64,000 bases of DNA from positions 2,138,501 through 2,202,500 of the forward strand of contig NZ_CP009286.1 in assembly GCF_000758685.1 (NCBI RefSeq), written 5' to 3'. Each line of letters begins with the position of its first letter. Position 1 is the first letter of the stretch. A program made the position numbers and the translations under genes. Below the pieces are notes generated by a model, which was not told the origin of the DNA, ran no database searches, and was given only the letters and a program-made list of their open reading frames with translations. Source of the stretch: Paenibacillus stellifer (GTDB lineage: Bacteria; Bacillota; Bacilli; Paenibacillales; Paenibacillaceae). This document shows, piece after piece, positions 50,458 to 59,676 of this stretch.

Positions 50458-51144
50458 ATGGAGGCGAAGAACACGGTAATCGCTAAACTGAACCTGCATA
50501 AATACCCGGAGAAGCTCATTCTGAACATGCCGGAGGGAGCCGGATATTTCGATGAACTGGAGTTCGATACGGCATTCGAACGGGAACGGTATGACCTGAT
50601 TTTTATTTTTGTCTTCCAACTGGATCAGTTGAAGGACGAGCTTAATTCCGTTATTGCAAGGCAGGCGCTTCGTGACGGAGGGTATTTGTATTTCGCCTAT
50701 CCGAAGAAAAAAAATCCGCGCTACAAAGATTACATCGAACGCGACAGCCTTCTGCCGGCCCTGTCCGCCGACGAGGATGGCTATGTGCCGGGCAGCACGC
50801 TCAAATTTTCCAGAATGGTGAGTCTGGATGAGGTGTTCACGATAGTCGGATTAAAATCGCAGGCGAAGGCAGCGGGGAAGAAAGAGGCGTCCAAGAGCAG
50901 TCAGAGGGTGGATGATTATATCGCCCGCATCCCCGACATCGAACGGTATTTGGAGAGCGATCCCGAGGCCCTGAAGCTGTACAGCGGACTCACACCGGGC
51001 TACCGGAAGGACTGGGCACGCTATGTATACAGCGCGAAGAGACCGGAGACTCAGGAGAAGCGGCTGGCTGAGATGAAGGAGATTCTGGGCAAGGGGTACA
51101 AAACCGTGGAGCTGTATCGGCAGCGGCCGGAAGCCCAGGTTTAA
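50458..51144 (+). CDS. YdeI/OmpD-associated family protein
   Basis: A 228-residue cytosolic protein in two parts. Residues 1-125 form an unnamed domain (MEAKNTVIAKLNLHKYPEKL start). The C-terminal 70 residues carry the YdeI-type helical signature (LYSGLTPGYRKDWARYVYSA, then RPETQEKRLAEMKEIL). The family is linked to stress or bacteriocin tolerance in some bacteria, but the mechanism is unknown. GGAGG lies 12 nt before the ATG. Confidence 0.75.
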   Translation: MEAKNTVIAKLNLHKYPEKLILNMPEGAGYFDELEFDTAFERERYDLIFIFVFQLDQLKDELNSVIARQALRDGGYLYFAYPKKKNPRYKDYIERDSLLPALSADEDGYVPGSTLKFSRMVSLDEVFTIVGLKSQAKAAGKKEASKSSQRVDDYIARIPDIERYLESDPEALKLYSGLTPGYRKDWARYVYSAKRPETQEKRLAEMKEILGKGYKTVELYRQRPEAQV

Positions 51145-51172
51145 TCGTTACTCGTTAATCGGCAAAAAAAGA

Positions 51173-51200
51173 GGCCCGTAACGGCATGTTACGGGCTTTT
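51173..51200. terminator. Bidirectional terminator
   Basis: GCCCGTAAC/GTTACGGGC stem on a 5-nt loop with TTTT after it and A7 before it. Confidence 0.9.
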
Positions 51201-51250
51201 CAATGTGTATGAGGTGTGTGAGGGTTAACTGGTGTGAGGGCAATCCTGGT

Positions 51251-52303
51251 TTATGACGTATAATTCCGTCCCAGACCGAGTTCCGTCAAGGCCTGCCGGT
51301 AGGCGATCGAGGTCCGGTCGGCCGGAATATGGGCTTCCGCCATGAGATCCAGCGGCAGATCCTCCGGCGTCTGGGCCTCCACCATTTCGGCATCCTCCTG
51401 GAACACCTGAAGATTGAATTTGATGGTGTCCTCAATCGGCGCATCCTTGTCGAAGTTGCGGGAGATCGGAACGAACAGCCGCGTATACCGCGCTGATACC
51501 GGGGAGGCGCAATTGAGGATCATCAGCTTGCCGTCCTCCGGGAAATGAACGGTGAGCGAAGCGGCGAACGGCGGGAAGACGCGGAAGGCGCGGAGCCACA
51601 TGAAGCCCTCGGGCACTGGCACATTCTGTCCCTTGCCGTAGTTGCTGACCGTGCTCCAGTAGTCGGCGAACAGCTCGCTGCCTTCGCGGCGGACCTGGTA
51701 CTGCGGAACCTCGGTGTTGTTGCGGTCGCCGAAGCTCTCGGTATGAACATAGGCGAAATGGGACACGTCCAGGAAGCCTTCCATTTGGCGTCCGGCCGAT
51801 CCGGCGATATCGAAGCTGGGGGGCAGGATGTTGATGAAATCGGGGTCCTCCCATCCCGGGAAATCCGGAATATTCTCCTCGCCGCCGCCGACACAGGTCC
51901 AGATCAAGCCATAACGTTCGACGGAAGGATACATGATCAGCTTCAGCTTCGGCGATATTTTACTGCCCGGATGGGCGGGCACTGCCGTACAGGCGCCTTC
52001 ACAGTTATAGCGGAAACCGTGGTACGGACAGACGATTTCGCCGTTCTCGACCCAGCCGAGGCTAAGGGGAGCACCGCGGTGAAAGCACAGGTCTCTGGCG
52101 ACAGCTACTTTGCCTTCGCTGCGGTACAGGACGAGCTTGACGTCCAGCAGCTTGACCGCGACCGGCTTGTCGCCGATTTCGCTGGCGATTGCCACGGGAT
52201 ACCAGTACTGGGAGAGCACCCGCCAATCGTTCTCGGTAAAAGTGCAGTCGCGCGGAAGCGACATTTCGGCGGCATCGGCGGGAGATTTGGCTTTTGTGTT
52301 CAT
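51251..52303 (-). CDS. Rieske-type aromatic ring oxygenase, alpha subunit-like
   Basis: A 350-residue oxygenase. The Rieske 2Fe-2S ligands are C73-X-H75 and C92-X2-H95 (CFHRG...CPYHG). The mononuclear iron site is in DVSHFAYVHTESFGD. It resembles VanA-type demethylases and related monooxygenases. No reductase or ferredoxin partner gene is adjacent, so electrons must come from elsewhere. GAGGTGAACGAGC precedes the ATG. Substrate unknown. A structured RNA element lies in its upstream region on the same strand. Confidence 0.88.
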   Translation of the reverse strand: MNTKAKSPADAAEMSLPRDCTFTENDWRVLSQYWYPVAIASEIGDKPVAVKLLDVKLVLYRSEGKVAVARDLCFHRGAPLSLGWVENGEIVCPYHGFRYNCEGACTAVPAHPGSKISPKLKLIMYPSVERYGLIWTCVGGGEENIPDFPGWEDPDFINILPPSFDIAGSAGRQMEGFLDVSHFAYVHTESFGDRNNTEVPQYQVRREGSELFADYWSTVSNYGKGQNVPVPEGFMWLRAFRVFPPFAASLTVHFPEDGKLMILNCASPVSARYTRLFVPISRNFDKDAPIEDTIKFNLQVFQEDAEMVEAQTPEDLPLDLMAEAHIPADRTSIAYRQALTELGLGRNYTS

Positions 52304-52376
52304 GCTCGTTCACCTCGTGTATGAGTTTTGGGATTGGCATTCGGGCAGCTGCGCTGGAGATCCGGCGGGATACATG

Positions 52377-52489
52377 CAAAAGCCCCAGGCTCCAAAGAGA
52401 CGACAGTCCGAAATTATTTCCTATCGCAAGACGCCTAAAGGGCAGCCGCGGGAAGCATCGGGTCTGTACAGCCTCTTGTAGCCTGGGGC
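52377..52489 (-). ncRNA. Structured RNA element upstream of the Rieske gene
   Basis: On the - strand GCCCCAGGCT (start near 52489) pairs perfectly with AGCCTGGGGC (ending 52382), followed by TTTTGC. Between them an imperfect long hairpin can form (AAGAG/CTCTT, ACAG/CTGT, CC/GG). Length about 108 nt, ending 74 nt before the Rieske start. It may be a riboswitch-type leader with terminator or a separate small RNA. I could not match it to a known class. Confidence 0.55.
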
Positions 52490-52627
52490 AATTTACGGTT
52501 GCCTGTAGAAACGCCCGTTCCGATCAACGCGCTTATACAAGAAAGACTTTTCGTGTTAGATTTATTAACATACATCAGAATTAAACTAATCATAATCAGG
52601 GGAGCTGTTTCTGTCAATATTGATTTG

Positions 52628-52708
52628 GATATTAAAAATATCACGTCCTGCTCCCGGAATAGCTTGACGAGCGTTCTGCCAGAGGCTGATCGTCCGACGG
52701 TGGCAGAA
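52628..52708. other. Two palindromes in the 512-bp gap
   Basis: GATATT-AAA-AATATC (52628-52642) looks like an operator. TTCTGCCA (52674) pairs with TGGCAGAA (52701) as an 18-nt-loop hairpin. Besides these and the structured RNA the gap 52304-52815 holds no gene I can support. Confidence 0.45.
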
Positions 52709-52815
52709 TAGGGCATTCATTTATGGCAATCGGAATGGGAGCGGACCTGATTCCGCAGAGATGGGAGCTTATGTGTCACGCCGTCCGAATTTTTCTTCGT
52801 GAACTGCACAAGGCT

Positions 52816-54084
52816 TTACCGGCAGCGGCGTACCCGGGCTTTCAGAAACCGTACATTGACTTCACCGCTGCCGACAGCTCTCCGGGACTCCTTCAGGCGA
52901 AAAGCGTTTCTCTTCAGCAGCATCTTCACCTTGCCGGGGGTAAGAGAGGGGTTTCTCTGCAGCATCAGAGCCGCAGCGCCGGAGACGATCGGTGTAGAGA
53001 TACTCGTTCCGGAGAGCGTGAAGTAACGAGTGCCGACCCGAAGGTAGGGCAGCTCACGGTCGAGAGCCGAACCAGGTGCTCTTAGCGAGATCACAGATTC
53101 GCCCGGGGCTGCCAGGTCGGGCTTGCAAATCCGGCCAGCGGCCGGCCCCCGGCTGGAGAACAAGGTCACCCGGTCGTCGCCCTGCCATACGGTGCGCCGG
53201 TCGTCGACGGCGCCGACGGTAATGGCGGCCGGGCTGGTCCCGGGGGACTCGATGGTTCCCCGGCCCGGACCGGCGTTCCCGGCGGCAATGACGACGACCA
53301 GTCCGGCGCGCACCGCCCGTTCGACCGCCTGGCATAGCGGGTCGTCATGGCAGGGCGTCAAGGCCGGACCGCCCAGCGAAAGCGAGAGTATGCGGAGTTT
53401 CAGCCGCTTCCGCCGCGCGATGCACCACTCAATTCCTTTGATGATTGTGGAGTCGTAGCCGAAGCCGTCCTCGTCCAGCACTTTGACTGCGACAATGCCG
53501 GCTCTGGGGGCGGGTCCCCTGTATTTTCCCCTGCTGGACCAGCCGTTGCCCGCCGCGTCGCCGGCGATATGCGTGCCGTGCCCGTTGTCGTCATAGGGCC
53601 GGATTCTGTGATTCACGAAATCCTTGAAGGCTGCGATCCGGTTCACCGGCCGGATCAAGTCGGGATGGGGATAGACGCCTGTATCGAGCACGGCGATGCG
53701 GACTCCCCGGCCGTCAAGTCCCGCGCTTCGCCGGACGGCGGCAGCACCAATGGAAGGCGCCGCGATATTCAGCGATGCCCGCTTGATGCGGTCGAGATAG
53801 ATCCTTGAGACCGCGCCGCATGCGCACAGCTTCTTCAGGCAGCCGGCCGGAACACGGCAGGATACCGATTGAAGCAGATTCAGCTTGTGATGAATATGCA
53901 GCTTATACGGAGCCGCATGGAGCTTCAGCGACCGCAGCAAGTCAGGGGTCAAGGGCCGCTGAAGCTGAATAATGACCGGAATAAGCGGCTTCCGGGCATC
54001 TTTAGTCCGAGTATGCCGCAGCTTGCTTCTTAAGGGCCGGTTGAGCTTGGCGGAGTGCTCCTTCGGCCAGCTTTTGTAGGACAT
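52816..54084 (-). CDS. Subtilisin-type serine protease, AprX-like
   Basis: A 422-residue S8 protease without a signal peptide, so probably cytosolic like AprX. Catalytic Asp D134 in VLDTGVYPH, His H169 in NGHGTHIAG, Ser in GTSISTP near residue 366, and the oxyanion Asn in AAGNAGP. The first 110 residues are Arg/Lys/Leu-rich and form a propeptide-like region with a Cys cluster (SCRVPAGCLKKLCAC). GAGGTGAGG favours ATG 54084 over the ATG two codons earlier. Single gene. Confidence 0.92.
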   Translation of the reverse strand: MSYKSWPKEHSAKLNRPLRSKLRHTRTKDARKPLIPVIIQLQRPLTPDLLRSLKLHAAPYKLHIHHKLNLLQSVSCRVPAGCLKKLCACGAVSRIYLDRIKRASLNIAAPSIGAAAVRRSAGLDGRGVRIAVLDTGVYPHPDLIRPVNRIAAFKDFVNHRIRPYDDNGHGTHIAGDAAGNGWSSRGKYRGPAPRAGIVAVKVLDEDGFGYDSTIIKGIEWCIARRKRLKLRILSLSLGGPALTPCHDDPLCQAVERAVRAGLVVVIAAGNAGPGRGTIESPGTSPAAITVGAVDDRRTVWQGDDRVTLFSSRGPAAGRICKPDLAAPGESVISLRAPGSALDRELPYLRVGTRYFTLSGTSISTPIVSGAAALMLQRNPSLTPGKVKMLLKRNAFRLKESRRAVGSGEVNVRFLKARVRRCR

Positions 54085-54255
54085 GATCATACCTCACCTC
54101 TTCAAGGCAGGGTATGCGGCTACCGGGCACGGAGTACCAACCTATGATTCTGGCAAATTCGCCGCTTTTTGAACAAAGTAGGCAGATTAAGAGTTTCCAT
54201 CCGAGGCTCTTCGGCATCTACTGTAGCATCCTCTCAGAAAGTGGTGAAGTGATTC

Positions 54256-54609
54256 ATGATCAAAGCTACTGTCAAGAAAACCGTTGCCGTGAAGAAGCCC
54301 TCCGCAAGCCGGGCGAAAGCCGTCGCTCCGAGAAGAAGACGCCGGATCAGACAGACGCTGGACCGTTTTGTCGTCATTGCAACGAATCTGAACAGCGTGC
54401 CTCGCGACACCTCCGGCTGGACTGCCGAGCTGTCCCGGAACAACACGACGATAACAGCGGATTTTGACGACTTCGGCGTAGCTCGTTTTACCTCGATCTC
54501 AACATTGACTACGGTATCGTATATTCTGCGTATCCGTGATGACAACGGCACTGTGCTGACGACCCGGACCGTTCCGGCGAACCGCGAGGTCTATGTCGCC
54601 AGATTCTAA
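54256..54609 (+). CDS. Small protein with basic tail and beta-rich body, unknown function
   Basis: 117 residues. The first 35 are Lys/Arg/Ala/Val-rich (MIKATVKKTVAVKKPSASRA, then APRRRRRIRQTL), like a nucleic-acid-binding tail. The rest (RFVVIATNLNSVPRDTSGWT to REVYVARF) alternates in the way of a small beta sandwich. Not a family I recognise. AAAGTGGTGAAGTG precedes the ATG. It stands alone between divergent neighbours. A DNA- or spore-coat-associated role is possible but unproven. Confidence 0.7.
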   Translation: MIKATVKKTVAVKKPSASRAKAVAPRRRRRIRQTLDRFVVIATNLNSVPRDTSGWTAELSRNNTTITADFDDFGVARFTSISTLTTVSYILRIRDDNGTVLTTRTVPANREVYVARF

Positions 54610-54670
54610 AGACACCAGGGTTTAGGCTCCGTGATAGGGACAAGCCTGTCAGCTTCAGCCTGCTGCCGGA

Positions 54671-55831
54671 TTATCCGGTAATCCGGGGCTCCGTATACCA
54701 TGCCGGGTTCGCCGCCCATTGATACTGAGACAGCAGATTGTGGAACACGGAATCCCAGCTTCGCGCCCGCGCCGTCTCGAGCGCTCCGCTTCCCAGTTCG
54801 GCCCGCAGCCGGGGATCAAGCAGCCGGATGGCAGCTTCGGCCATGGCATTGGAATCACCGAACGGAGTGACCAGCGCGTTGCGGCCATCCTCGGTGAAGT
54901 CGGTCACTCCGCCGGAATTGGTGCAGATCACGGGCAGTCCGCTTGCCATCGCTTCCAGTACGACGTTGCCGAAGGTTTCGGTGCCGGAAGGGAAGATGAA
55001 GGCGTCCGCACTTGCATAAATGGCAGCGAGCTCTTCACCTTCACGGCTGCCGGTGAACACGGCGTTCGGAATTCTTCTCTCAATCAGCTCGGGCAGATAC
55101 GGTCCCTCTCCGGTAAAGACCCACAAGATGTCCTGGCCGTGTACGGCATTGACCTTGTCGATGCTGTCCGCAAGGTTATCCAGTCCTTTCTCTACCGCAA
55201 TCCGTCCGACATAGAGAAACATGGTTTTGCCGGTTCCGCCCAGAGCCTCCCTGACATCCAGGGAGGCTCTTTCTGGATTGAAACGCTTCAGGTCGATCCC
55301 CCGGGGCCACAGCGCCAAATCCTGCATGCCGGCCCGGCCAAGATCACTCAGCGTGCTGCGGGACGGAGCGAGATTAAGCAGGGCGAAGCTGTGGAACCAG
55401 CGCATATAGGCCCACAGCGGTCTGCTTAAATATTGAAGACGGTAATACTTCAAGTACTTGTCAAAGCTCGTATGGTAGGACATGACAACCGGCAGATTCA
55501 ACGCTCTTGCGGCGCGAAGCCCCGCCAGGCCGATTCCGAGCTCGGTAACGATGTGCACAACATCGGGCTTGAACGCCTCCAGCCGCTCCATAATCCGGGG
55601 AAGCGAGGGGAAGGCCAACCGGCAGTCCGGATAAATGCGGGGCGCGGCGCCCCTGAACCGGATGGCGGGATATCCGGTATCTTCCTTCCCGGGCATCTCG
55701 TAATCGGGGGCGAAGAACAGATGGGGATGGCCATTTCGGGTCAGATAATGGCTTAATTCCTTCAAAGTGTTGGAGACTCCGTTGATTTGCGGGCAGAATG
55801 AATCCGTGAATAAGGCAATTCTCAAGATCAT
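54671..55831 (-). CDS. Glycosyltransferase family 4 (MgtA/PimB-like)
   Basis: A 386-residue GT-B enzyme. N-terminal LRIALFTDSFCPQINGVSNT is the hallmark of alpha-mannosyl/glucosyl transferases acting on lipids. Donor site: YVGRIAVEKGLDNL and the EX7E motif in GTETFGNVVLEAMASGLPVI. Likely makes a glycolipid at the membrane. GGAAGGGAT precedes ATG 55831; the frame extends to 55885. Confidence 0.9.
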   Translation of the reverse strand: MILRIALFTDSFCPQINGVSNTLKELSHYLTRNGHPHLFFAPDYEMPGKEDTGYPAIRFRGAAPRIYPDCRLAFPSLPRIMERLEAFKPDVVHIVTELGIGLAGLRAARALNLPVVMSYHTSFDKYLKYYRLQYLSRPLWAYMRWFHSFALLNLAPSRSTLSDLGRAGMQDLALWPRGIDLKRFNPERASLDVREALGGTGKTMFLYVGRIAVEKGLDNLADSIDKVNAVHGQDILWVFTGEGPYLPELIERRIPNAVFTGSREGEELAAIYASADAFIFPSGTETFGNVVLEAMASGLPVICTNSGGVTDFTEDGRNALVTPFGDSNAMAEAAIRLLDPRLRAELGSGALETARARSWDSVFHNLLSQYQWAANPAWYTEPRITG

Positions 55832-55999
55832 CAAATCCCTTCCCGTAGAGGTAGCCGCTATCTTCACTATAGGGCAGGAGTGCAAAGCTGGAAGCGAAGG
55901 AAGGTTAACTTGCCGTTAAATAAATAACGGTATGTTTTGTCGTTGCCTTTTTCCCTCGCCAGCCTCTATATTTGATGTGGAATCCAAAAGGAGGTAAAA

Positions 56000-56734
56000 A
56001 TGGCTAATATCTCGAAAGTGATCATAACCGGCGCAGCCTCCGGCATCGGAAGAGCTGTGGCAGAGGCCTGCCTGCGGGAAGGAATAACTGTGCTGGCCTG
56101 CGATCTGAACGGTGAATTGCTGAAGGAATTGGAGCGTACGGAAGGCGCCGAAGGCAAAGTGCACACTGACCGGCTGGATATCGGCCGCTATGAAGAGGTG
56201 CGTGAATGGTTTGACTCCTTGTACACGAAGCACCCGGATGTGGACGGGCTGGTCAACAATGCCGGCATTTATCTCGCCAAGAACCTGCTGGATTACAGGG
56301 AGGATGAGATCGACAGGGTGCTGAACGTGAATATCAAAGGAGCCGTCTACTGCTCGCAGCTGTTTGGCGGGCGGCTGCTGGACGAGAGAAGAACCGGCGC
56401 CATCGTCAATCTGTCCTCCGTCTCGGGGATGGAAGGCAGCTCGGATGCGATCTATGGTCTATCCAAAGCGGCGATCCTTGGCCTTACCAAGAGCTGCGCC
56501 ATGAATTTCTCGCCTTACATACGCGTGAATGCGGTCGCTCCGACGATGGTGGAGACCGCTATGATGGATGCGATTCCCGATTGGCGGAAGAAGGAGTATT
56601 TCAGCCATCAGCTCGTTCCGTCTCCCGTACTTCCCGAAGACGTTGCGGAGACGGTGCTGTTCCTGCTGTCGGATAAATCACGGCATTACACGGGAGCGAC
56701 CTTTGATATCAATAACGGCTGTTATTTGAGATAG
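56000..56734 (+). CDS. SDR family oxidoreductase
   Basis: A 244-residue classical short-chain dehydrogenase. Cofactor motif TGAASGIG near residues 10-17, NNAGIY near 90, catalytic Ser in LSSVSG and YGLSK. AAAGGAGG precedes the ATG. A small inverted repeat CCGTTA/TAACGG at 55913-55930 lies upstream. Substrate unknown. The next gene starts 12 bp after it and is probably co-transcribed. Confidence 0.92.
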   Translation: MANISKVIITGAASGIGRAVAEACLREGITVLACDLNGELLKELERTEGAEGKVHTDRLDIGRYEEVREWFDSLYTKHPDVDGLVNNAGIYLAKNLLDYREDEIDRVLNVNIKGAVYCSQLFGGRLLDERRTGAIVNLSSVSGMEGSSDAIYGLSKAAILGLTKSCAMNFSPYIRVNAVAPTMVETAMMDAIPDWRKKEYFSHQLVPSPVLPEDVAETVLFLLSDKSRHYTGATFDINNGCYLR

Positions 56735-56746
56735 GGGGATTAAATC

Positions 56747-57673
56747 ATGGTACTAACACAAGAGGAACAGCAAGAGATTGTCCGTTGGATGTACCGGAAT
56801 GCAAGACCGCTGGAGCTTGCATGGTGGCGGTTTCACTTCGAAGACGGCAGCACGGAGGATGTTCTGAAGGCGCTTTCCGCCTTTCAGAATGAGGATGGCG
56901 GCTTCGGCCACGCGCTTGAGGCGGATTCCTGGAATCCGGAGTCATCGCCGCTGCAGACATCGACCGCAGCCCTGCTGCTGCTGGAGCTTCGGGCCTCGTC
57001 CGATCATCCCATTGTCCGGGGAGTTCTTCGTTATCTGGACAGTGGCGACTCTTTTGAAAGGGGAAAATGGAAGCTCGCCATCCCTTCGAACAATGATTAT
57101 CCCCATGCGCCCTGGTGGCATACAAGCTCCCTGTCCGAAGAACGGGAGCAATATAATCCCACCGCCATTCTCGCGGGCTTTATCCTGAAATACGGCGAAC
57201 CGGGCAGTGCGCTTTACGCCAAAGGAACGGCCATTGCTGCAGAGCTCGCCTCGGAGTTTCTCCGACATCCGGAGATCGAGCGGCATCCGCTGGAATGCGT
57301 GAATGTCATGCTGGAGTGTCTGGAGAGTTCCGGCCGTGGCGAAGCTGGCGAGGGGATCTCAACCTCGCTTCTGAAAGAAGCGGTGCTTGCCCGAATGAAC
57401 CAGGTCATTGAACGGGACCCGGCAAGGTGGGGAGAGTATACATGCAGACCCTCCGTATTCATCAAGTCCCGCCAGAGCCCGCTTTATGAAGCCAACCGGG
57501 AGCTTATACGGAAAGAGTTAATGTATCTGGCGGAGACGAGAGAGCCTGGCGGGGTCTGGAATCCGAACTGGAGGTGGGCGGGGTTTCCCGAGGCCTTCGC
57601 GATCAGTGAGAACTGGTGGAAGGGCCGGATTGCCATCGAGAACATGCTCGTATTCCGCGCCTTTGACGCCTGA
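56747..57673 (+). CDS. Alpha-toroid (prenyltransferase/squalene-cyclase fold) protein
   Basis: A 308-residue helical protein. QNEDGGFGHALEADSWNPES and GVWNPNWRWAGFPEAF resemble the QW-type repeats of terpenoid cyclase and prenyltransferase barrels, but the catalytic Asp-rich motif of the cyclases is not seen. Function unknown. It lies 12 bp after the SDR gene. Confidence 0.7.
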   Translation: MVLTQEEQQEIVRWMYRNARPLELAWWRFHFEDGSTEDVLKALSAFQNEDGGFGHALEADSWNPESSPLQTSTAALLLLELRASSDHPIVRGVLRYLDSGDSFERGKWKLAIPSNNDYPHAPWWHTSSLSEEREQYNPTAILAGFILKYGEPGSALYAKGTAIAAELASEFLRHPEIERHPLECVNVMLECLESSGRGEAGEGISTSLLKEAVLARMNQVIERDPARWGEYTCRPSVFIKSRQSPLYEANRELIRKELMYLAETREPGGVWNPNWRWAGFPEAFAISENWWKGRIAIENMLVFRAFDA

Positions 57674-57708
57674 CGGCAGAGGTCAGGGGAGATTTTTGTC
57701 CGTCGCCG

Positions 57709-57754
57709 ATGTCTGACGTCAATGCCTGTCAATGTCTAACGTCAATGCCTGCCG
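57709..57754. repeat. Two 23-bp direct repeats
   Basis: ATGTCTGACGTCAATGCCTG (57709) and ATGTCTAACGTCAATGCCTG (57732) differ at one base, in the gap between converging genes. Confidence 0.85.
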
Positions 57755-58828
57755 TCATTGCCTTACGGCATGGCCGGTCTGGATATCTTCCCTTCCGTTA
57801 TGCTGGACCGTCTCGGGAATATACAGGTTATGTCCACGCTGCCTGCTCCTGTTCTCCCAGTGGATGGAGGCGAACAGACGCTGAGGGCTGACGAGCGGGG
57901 AGCCGCCGTTAATGCGGGGGATCGCCAGCGGATCGTCGCTGCGCTCAGCCAGGCCCAAGGAAGTTGTGAACGCATAGCGAATGCCCGACTGTCTGACGAT
58001 CCTTTGAACCTCGGGTGTATAAAGGCCGTAAGGATAAGCGAACGTATCGACCGGATGGGCATTCATCGGCTTCAGAGTTCCGATGCAGCGGTTCAAGTCG
58101 GCAGTGATGCGTTCCGCATATTGCTGCGGGCTTTCCGCGATCCCGTTTCGGACCAGGGGGGCGGTCAGAGCATCCGTGCGCACGCCAGTTTTGTAGTGGA
58201 GCCGGTCGGTGTGTGGCTGCACCTCCATAGCCGGGTCCGACCGGATCATGTCCGCGATCTCCTGTCTGGTCATATGCGGCGTGTTCACCACGGCTCCTTT
58301 GCTGAAATCCCCGGTAATTACGAAGCTGACGCCCGGAATATTACGTTCCCGCATAATGGGATAGGCGGTTGTGTAAAAATTTTCGTAGCCGTCGTCGAAC
58401 GTAACCATTACGGCATTTTCCGGAACCTCTCCTCCCTGCATGAAGAGACGGAACTGCTGAAGGGAGATGAAGTTCATCCCTTTTGAACGAAGGAAATCCA
58501 GCTGCTCTGCAAAACGGTCCGGTGTTATGATATCTCCTCCTTTCTGGGTAGGGTTGATATCATGGTACATCAGTACGGCAACCTTGTTGCGGTACAGAGT
58601 CGCTCTGGGAATATTCTTGAACTGCTCCACGGGCGGCAGCTCCGACTCGGATAACGGCTCTGTCTCGCGGGATACGTGCCGGGGGGCTGCGATTGCCGAA
58701 GCGGAAGCTGCGGGGTGTAAGGGAGAAGGGGATTGGACCGGGAAGTCATTTTTCTGTCCGAGCACGATCACCGCCATACCCGCAACCAGTCCTCCCGCGA
58801 GAACAAACAGCCATTTATGGAGCTTCAT
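57755..58828 (-). CDS. Polysaccharide deacetylase, membrane-anchored
   Basis: A 357-residue NodB-fold enzyme. An N-terminal membrane anchor (residues 6-24) is followed by a low-complexity Ser/Pro/Ala linker to about 60. The deacetylase domain has the metal motifs TFDDGYENF and the His pair in VQPHTDRLHY, and VDTFAYPYG. Closest in style to IcaB/PgaB-type or YxkH-type deacetylases acting outside the membrane on N-acetylated glycans. AGAGGTGACG precedes ATG 58828. Confidence 0.9.
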   Translation of the reverse strand: MKLHKWLFVLAGGLVAGMAVIVLGQKNDFPVQSPSPLHPAASASAIAAPRHVSRETEPLSESELPPVEQFKNIPRATLYRNKVAVLMYHDINPTQKGGDIITPDRFAEQLDFLRSKGMNFISLQQFRLFMQGGEVPENAVMVTFDDGYENFYTTAYPIMRERNIPGVSFVITGDFSKGAVVNTPHMTRQEIADMIRSDPAMEVQPHTDRLHYKTGVRTDALTAPLVRNGIAESPQQYAERITADLNRCIGTLKPMNAHPVDTFAYPYGLYTPEVQRIVRQSGIRYAFTTSLGLAERSDDPLAIPRINGGSPLVSPQRLFASIHWENRSRQRGHNLYIPETVQHNGREDIQTGHAVRQ

Positions 58829-58972
58829 ACTACACGTCACCTCTGGGATTTTCGGTTAAAAGAACGCCAATATTACTATATCGTCTGAAATCTCTTTCAT
58901 ATGCAAAGTAATTGTATGGGACGATATGTTATTAATGCAATGGATCAAATCATGCGGAAGAAGGAGAGCATT

Positions 58973-59524
58973 TTGACAATTCTGAATACGGAACGTTTGA
59001 CGATAAGAAGGTTCAAGCCGGAAGACTGGCAGGATCTGCATGCCTATTTGTCGCTTGAGGATGTGATCCGGTATGAGCCTTACGGCGTGTTTACGGAAGA
59101 AGAATCGAAACGGGAGGCCGCTAGCCGCTCGGAGAACCCGGCGTTCTGGGCTGTATGCCTGAAGGATACCGGGACATTGATCGGCAATTTGTATTTTCAA
59201 CAGCAAGAGCCTAAGCAATTCGAGACGTGGGAGCTCGGATATGTGTTTCATTCCGGCTACCAGGGCTTCGGCTATGCGACCGAGGCAAGCCGTGAGCTGA
59301 TGAAGCTCGGATTCAATGAGTTTAAGGCCAGACGCATGATCGCCCACTGCAATCCTCTGAACAGCCGATCCTGGCGTCTGCTGGAACGGCTGAAGTTCCG
59401 CCGGGAAGGGCATGCCCTTCAGACCGTCTACTTCAAATGCGATGAAGCGGGGAATCCGCTGTGGCATGATACTTACAGCTACGGGATGCTCCGCGACGAA
59501 TGGGAGTTAATCTCCCATAGCTGA
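58973..59524 (+). CDS. RimJ/RimL-type GNAT acetyltransferase
   Basis: 183 residues from TTG 58973, after AAGGAGAG at 5-6 nt; ATG 58952 is in frame but lacks a site. N-terminal NTERLTIRRFKPEDW, acetyl-CoA loop GYQGFGYATEASRELMKLGF, then RMIAHCNPLNSRSWRLLERL. The family acetylates protein N-termini or small molecules; the target is unknown. Confidence 0.88.
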   Translation: MTILNTERLTIRRFKPEDWQDLHAYLSLEDVIRYEPYGVFTEEESKREAASRSENPAFWAVCLKDTGTLIGNLYFQQQEPKQFETWELGYVFHSGYQGFGYATEASRELMKLGFNEFKARRMIAHCNPLNSRSWRLLERLKFRREGHALQTVYFKCDEAGNPLWHDTYSYGMLRDEWELISHS

Positions 59525-59554
59525 TTTCGTGCAGCTCTGAACATTTGGTGCGGC

Positions 59555-59577
59555 GCACAAATATTGTGCTGTTTTTT
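59555..59577 (+). terminator. Probable terminator
   Basis: GCACAA-ATA-TTGTGC palindrome followed by TGTTTTTT. Short stem, moderate support. Confidence 0.6.
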
Positions 59578-59676
59578 AGACAACATGACAATAAACTTTC
59601 CATGGACATTTCAAGGTGAGTCTTCAACAGATATAATAGGGACTAAAGAACATGCTACGGAAAGGCAGGAAGAGCC

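Noticed and set aside
59555..59577. Rex operator (GCACAA-ATA-TTGTGC)
   Set aside because: Spacing and sequence differ from TTGTGA-N6-TCACAA, and a T run follows directly, so a terminator is likelier.
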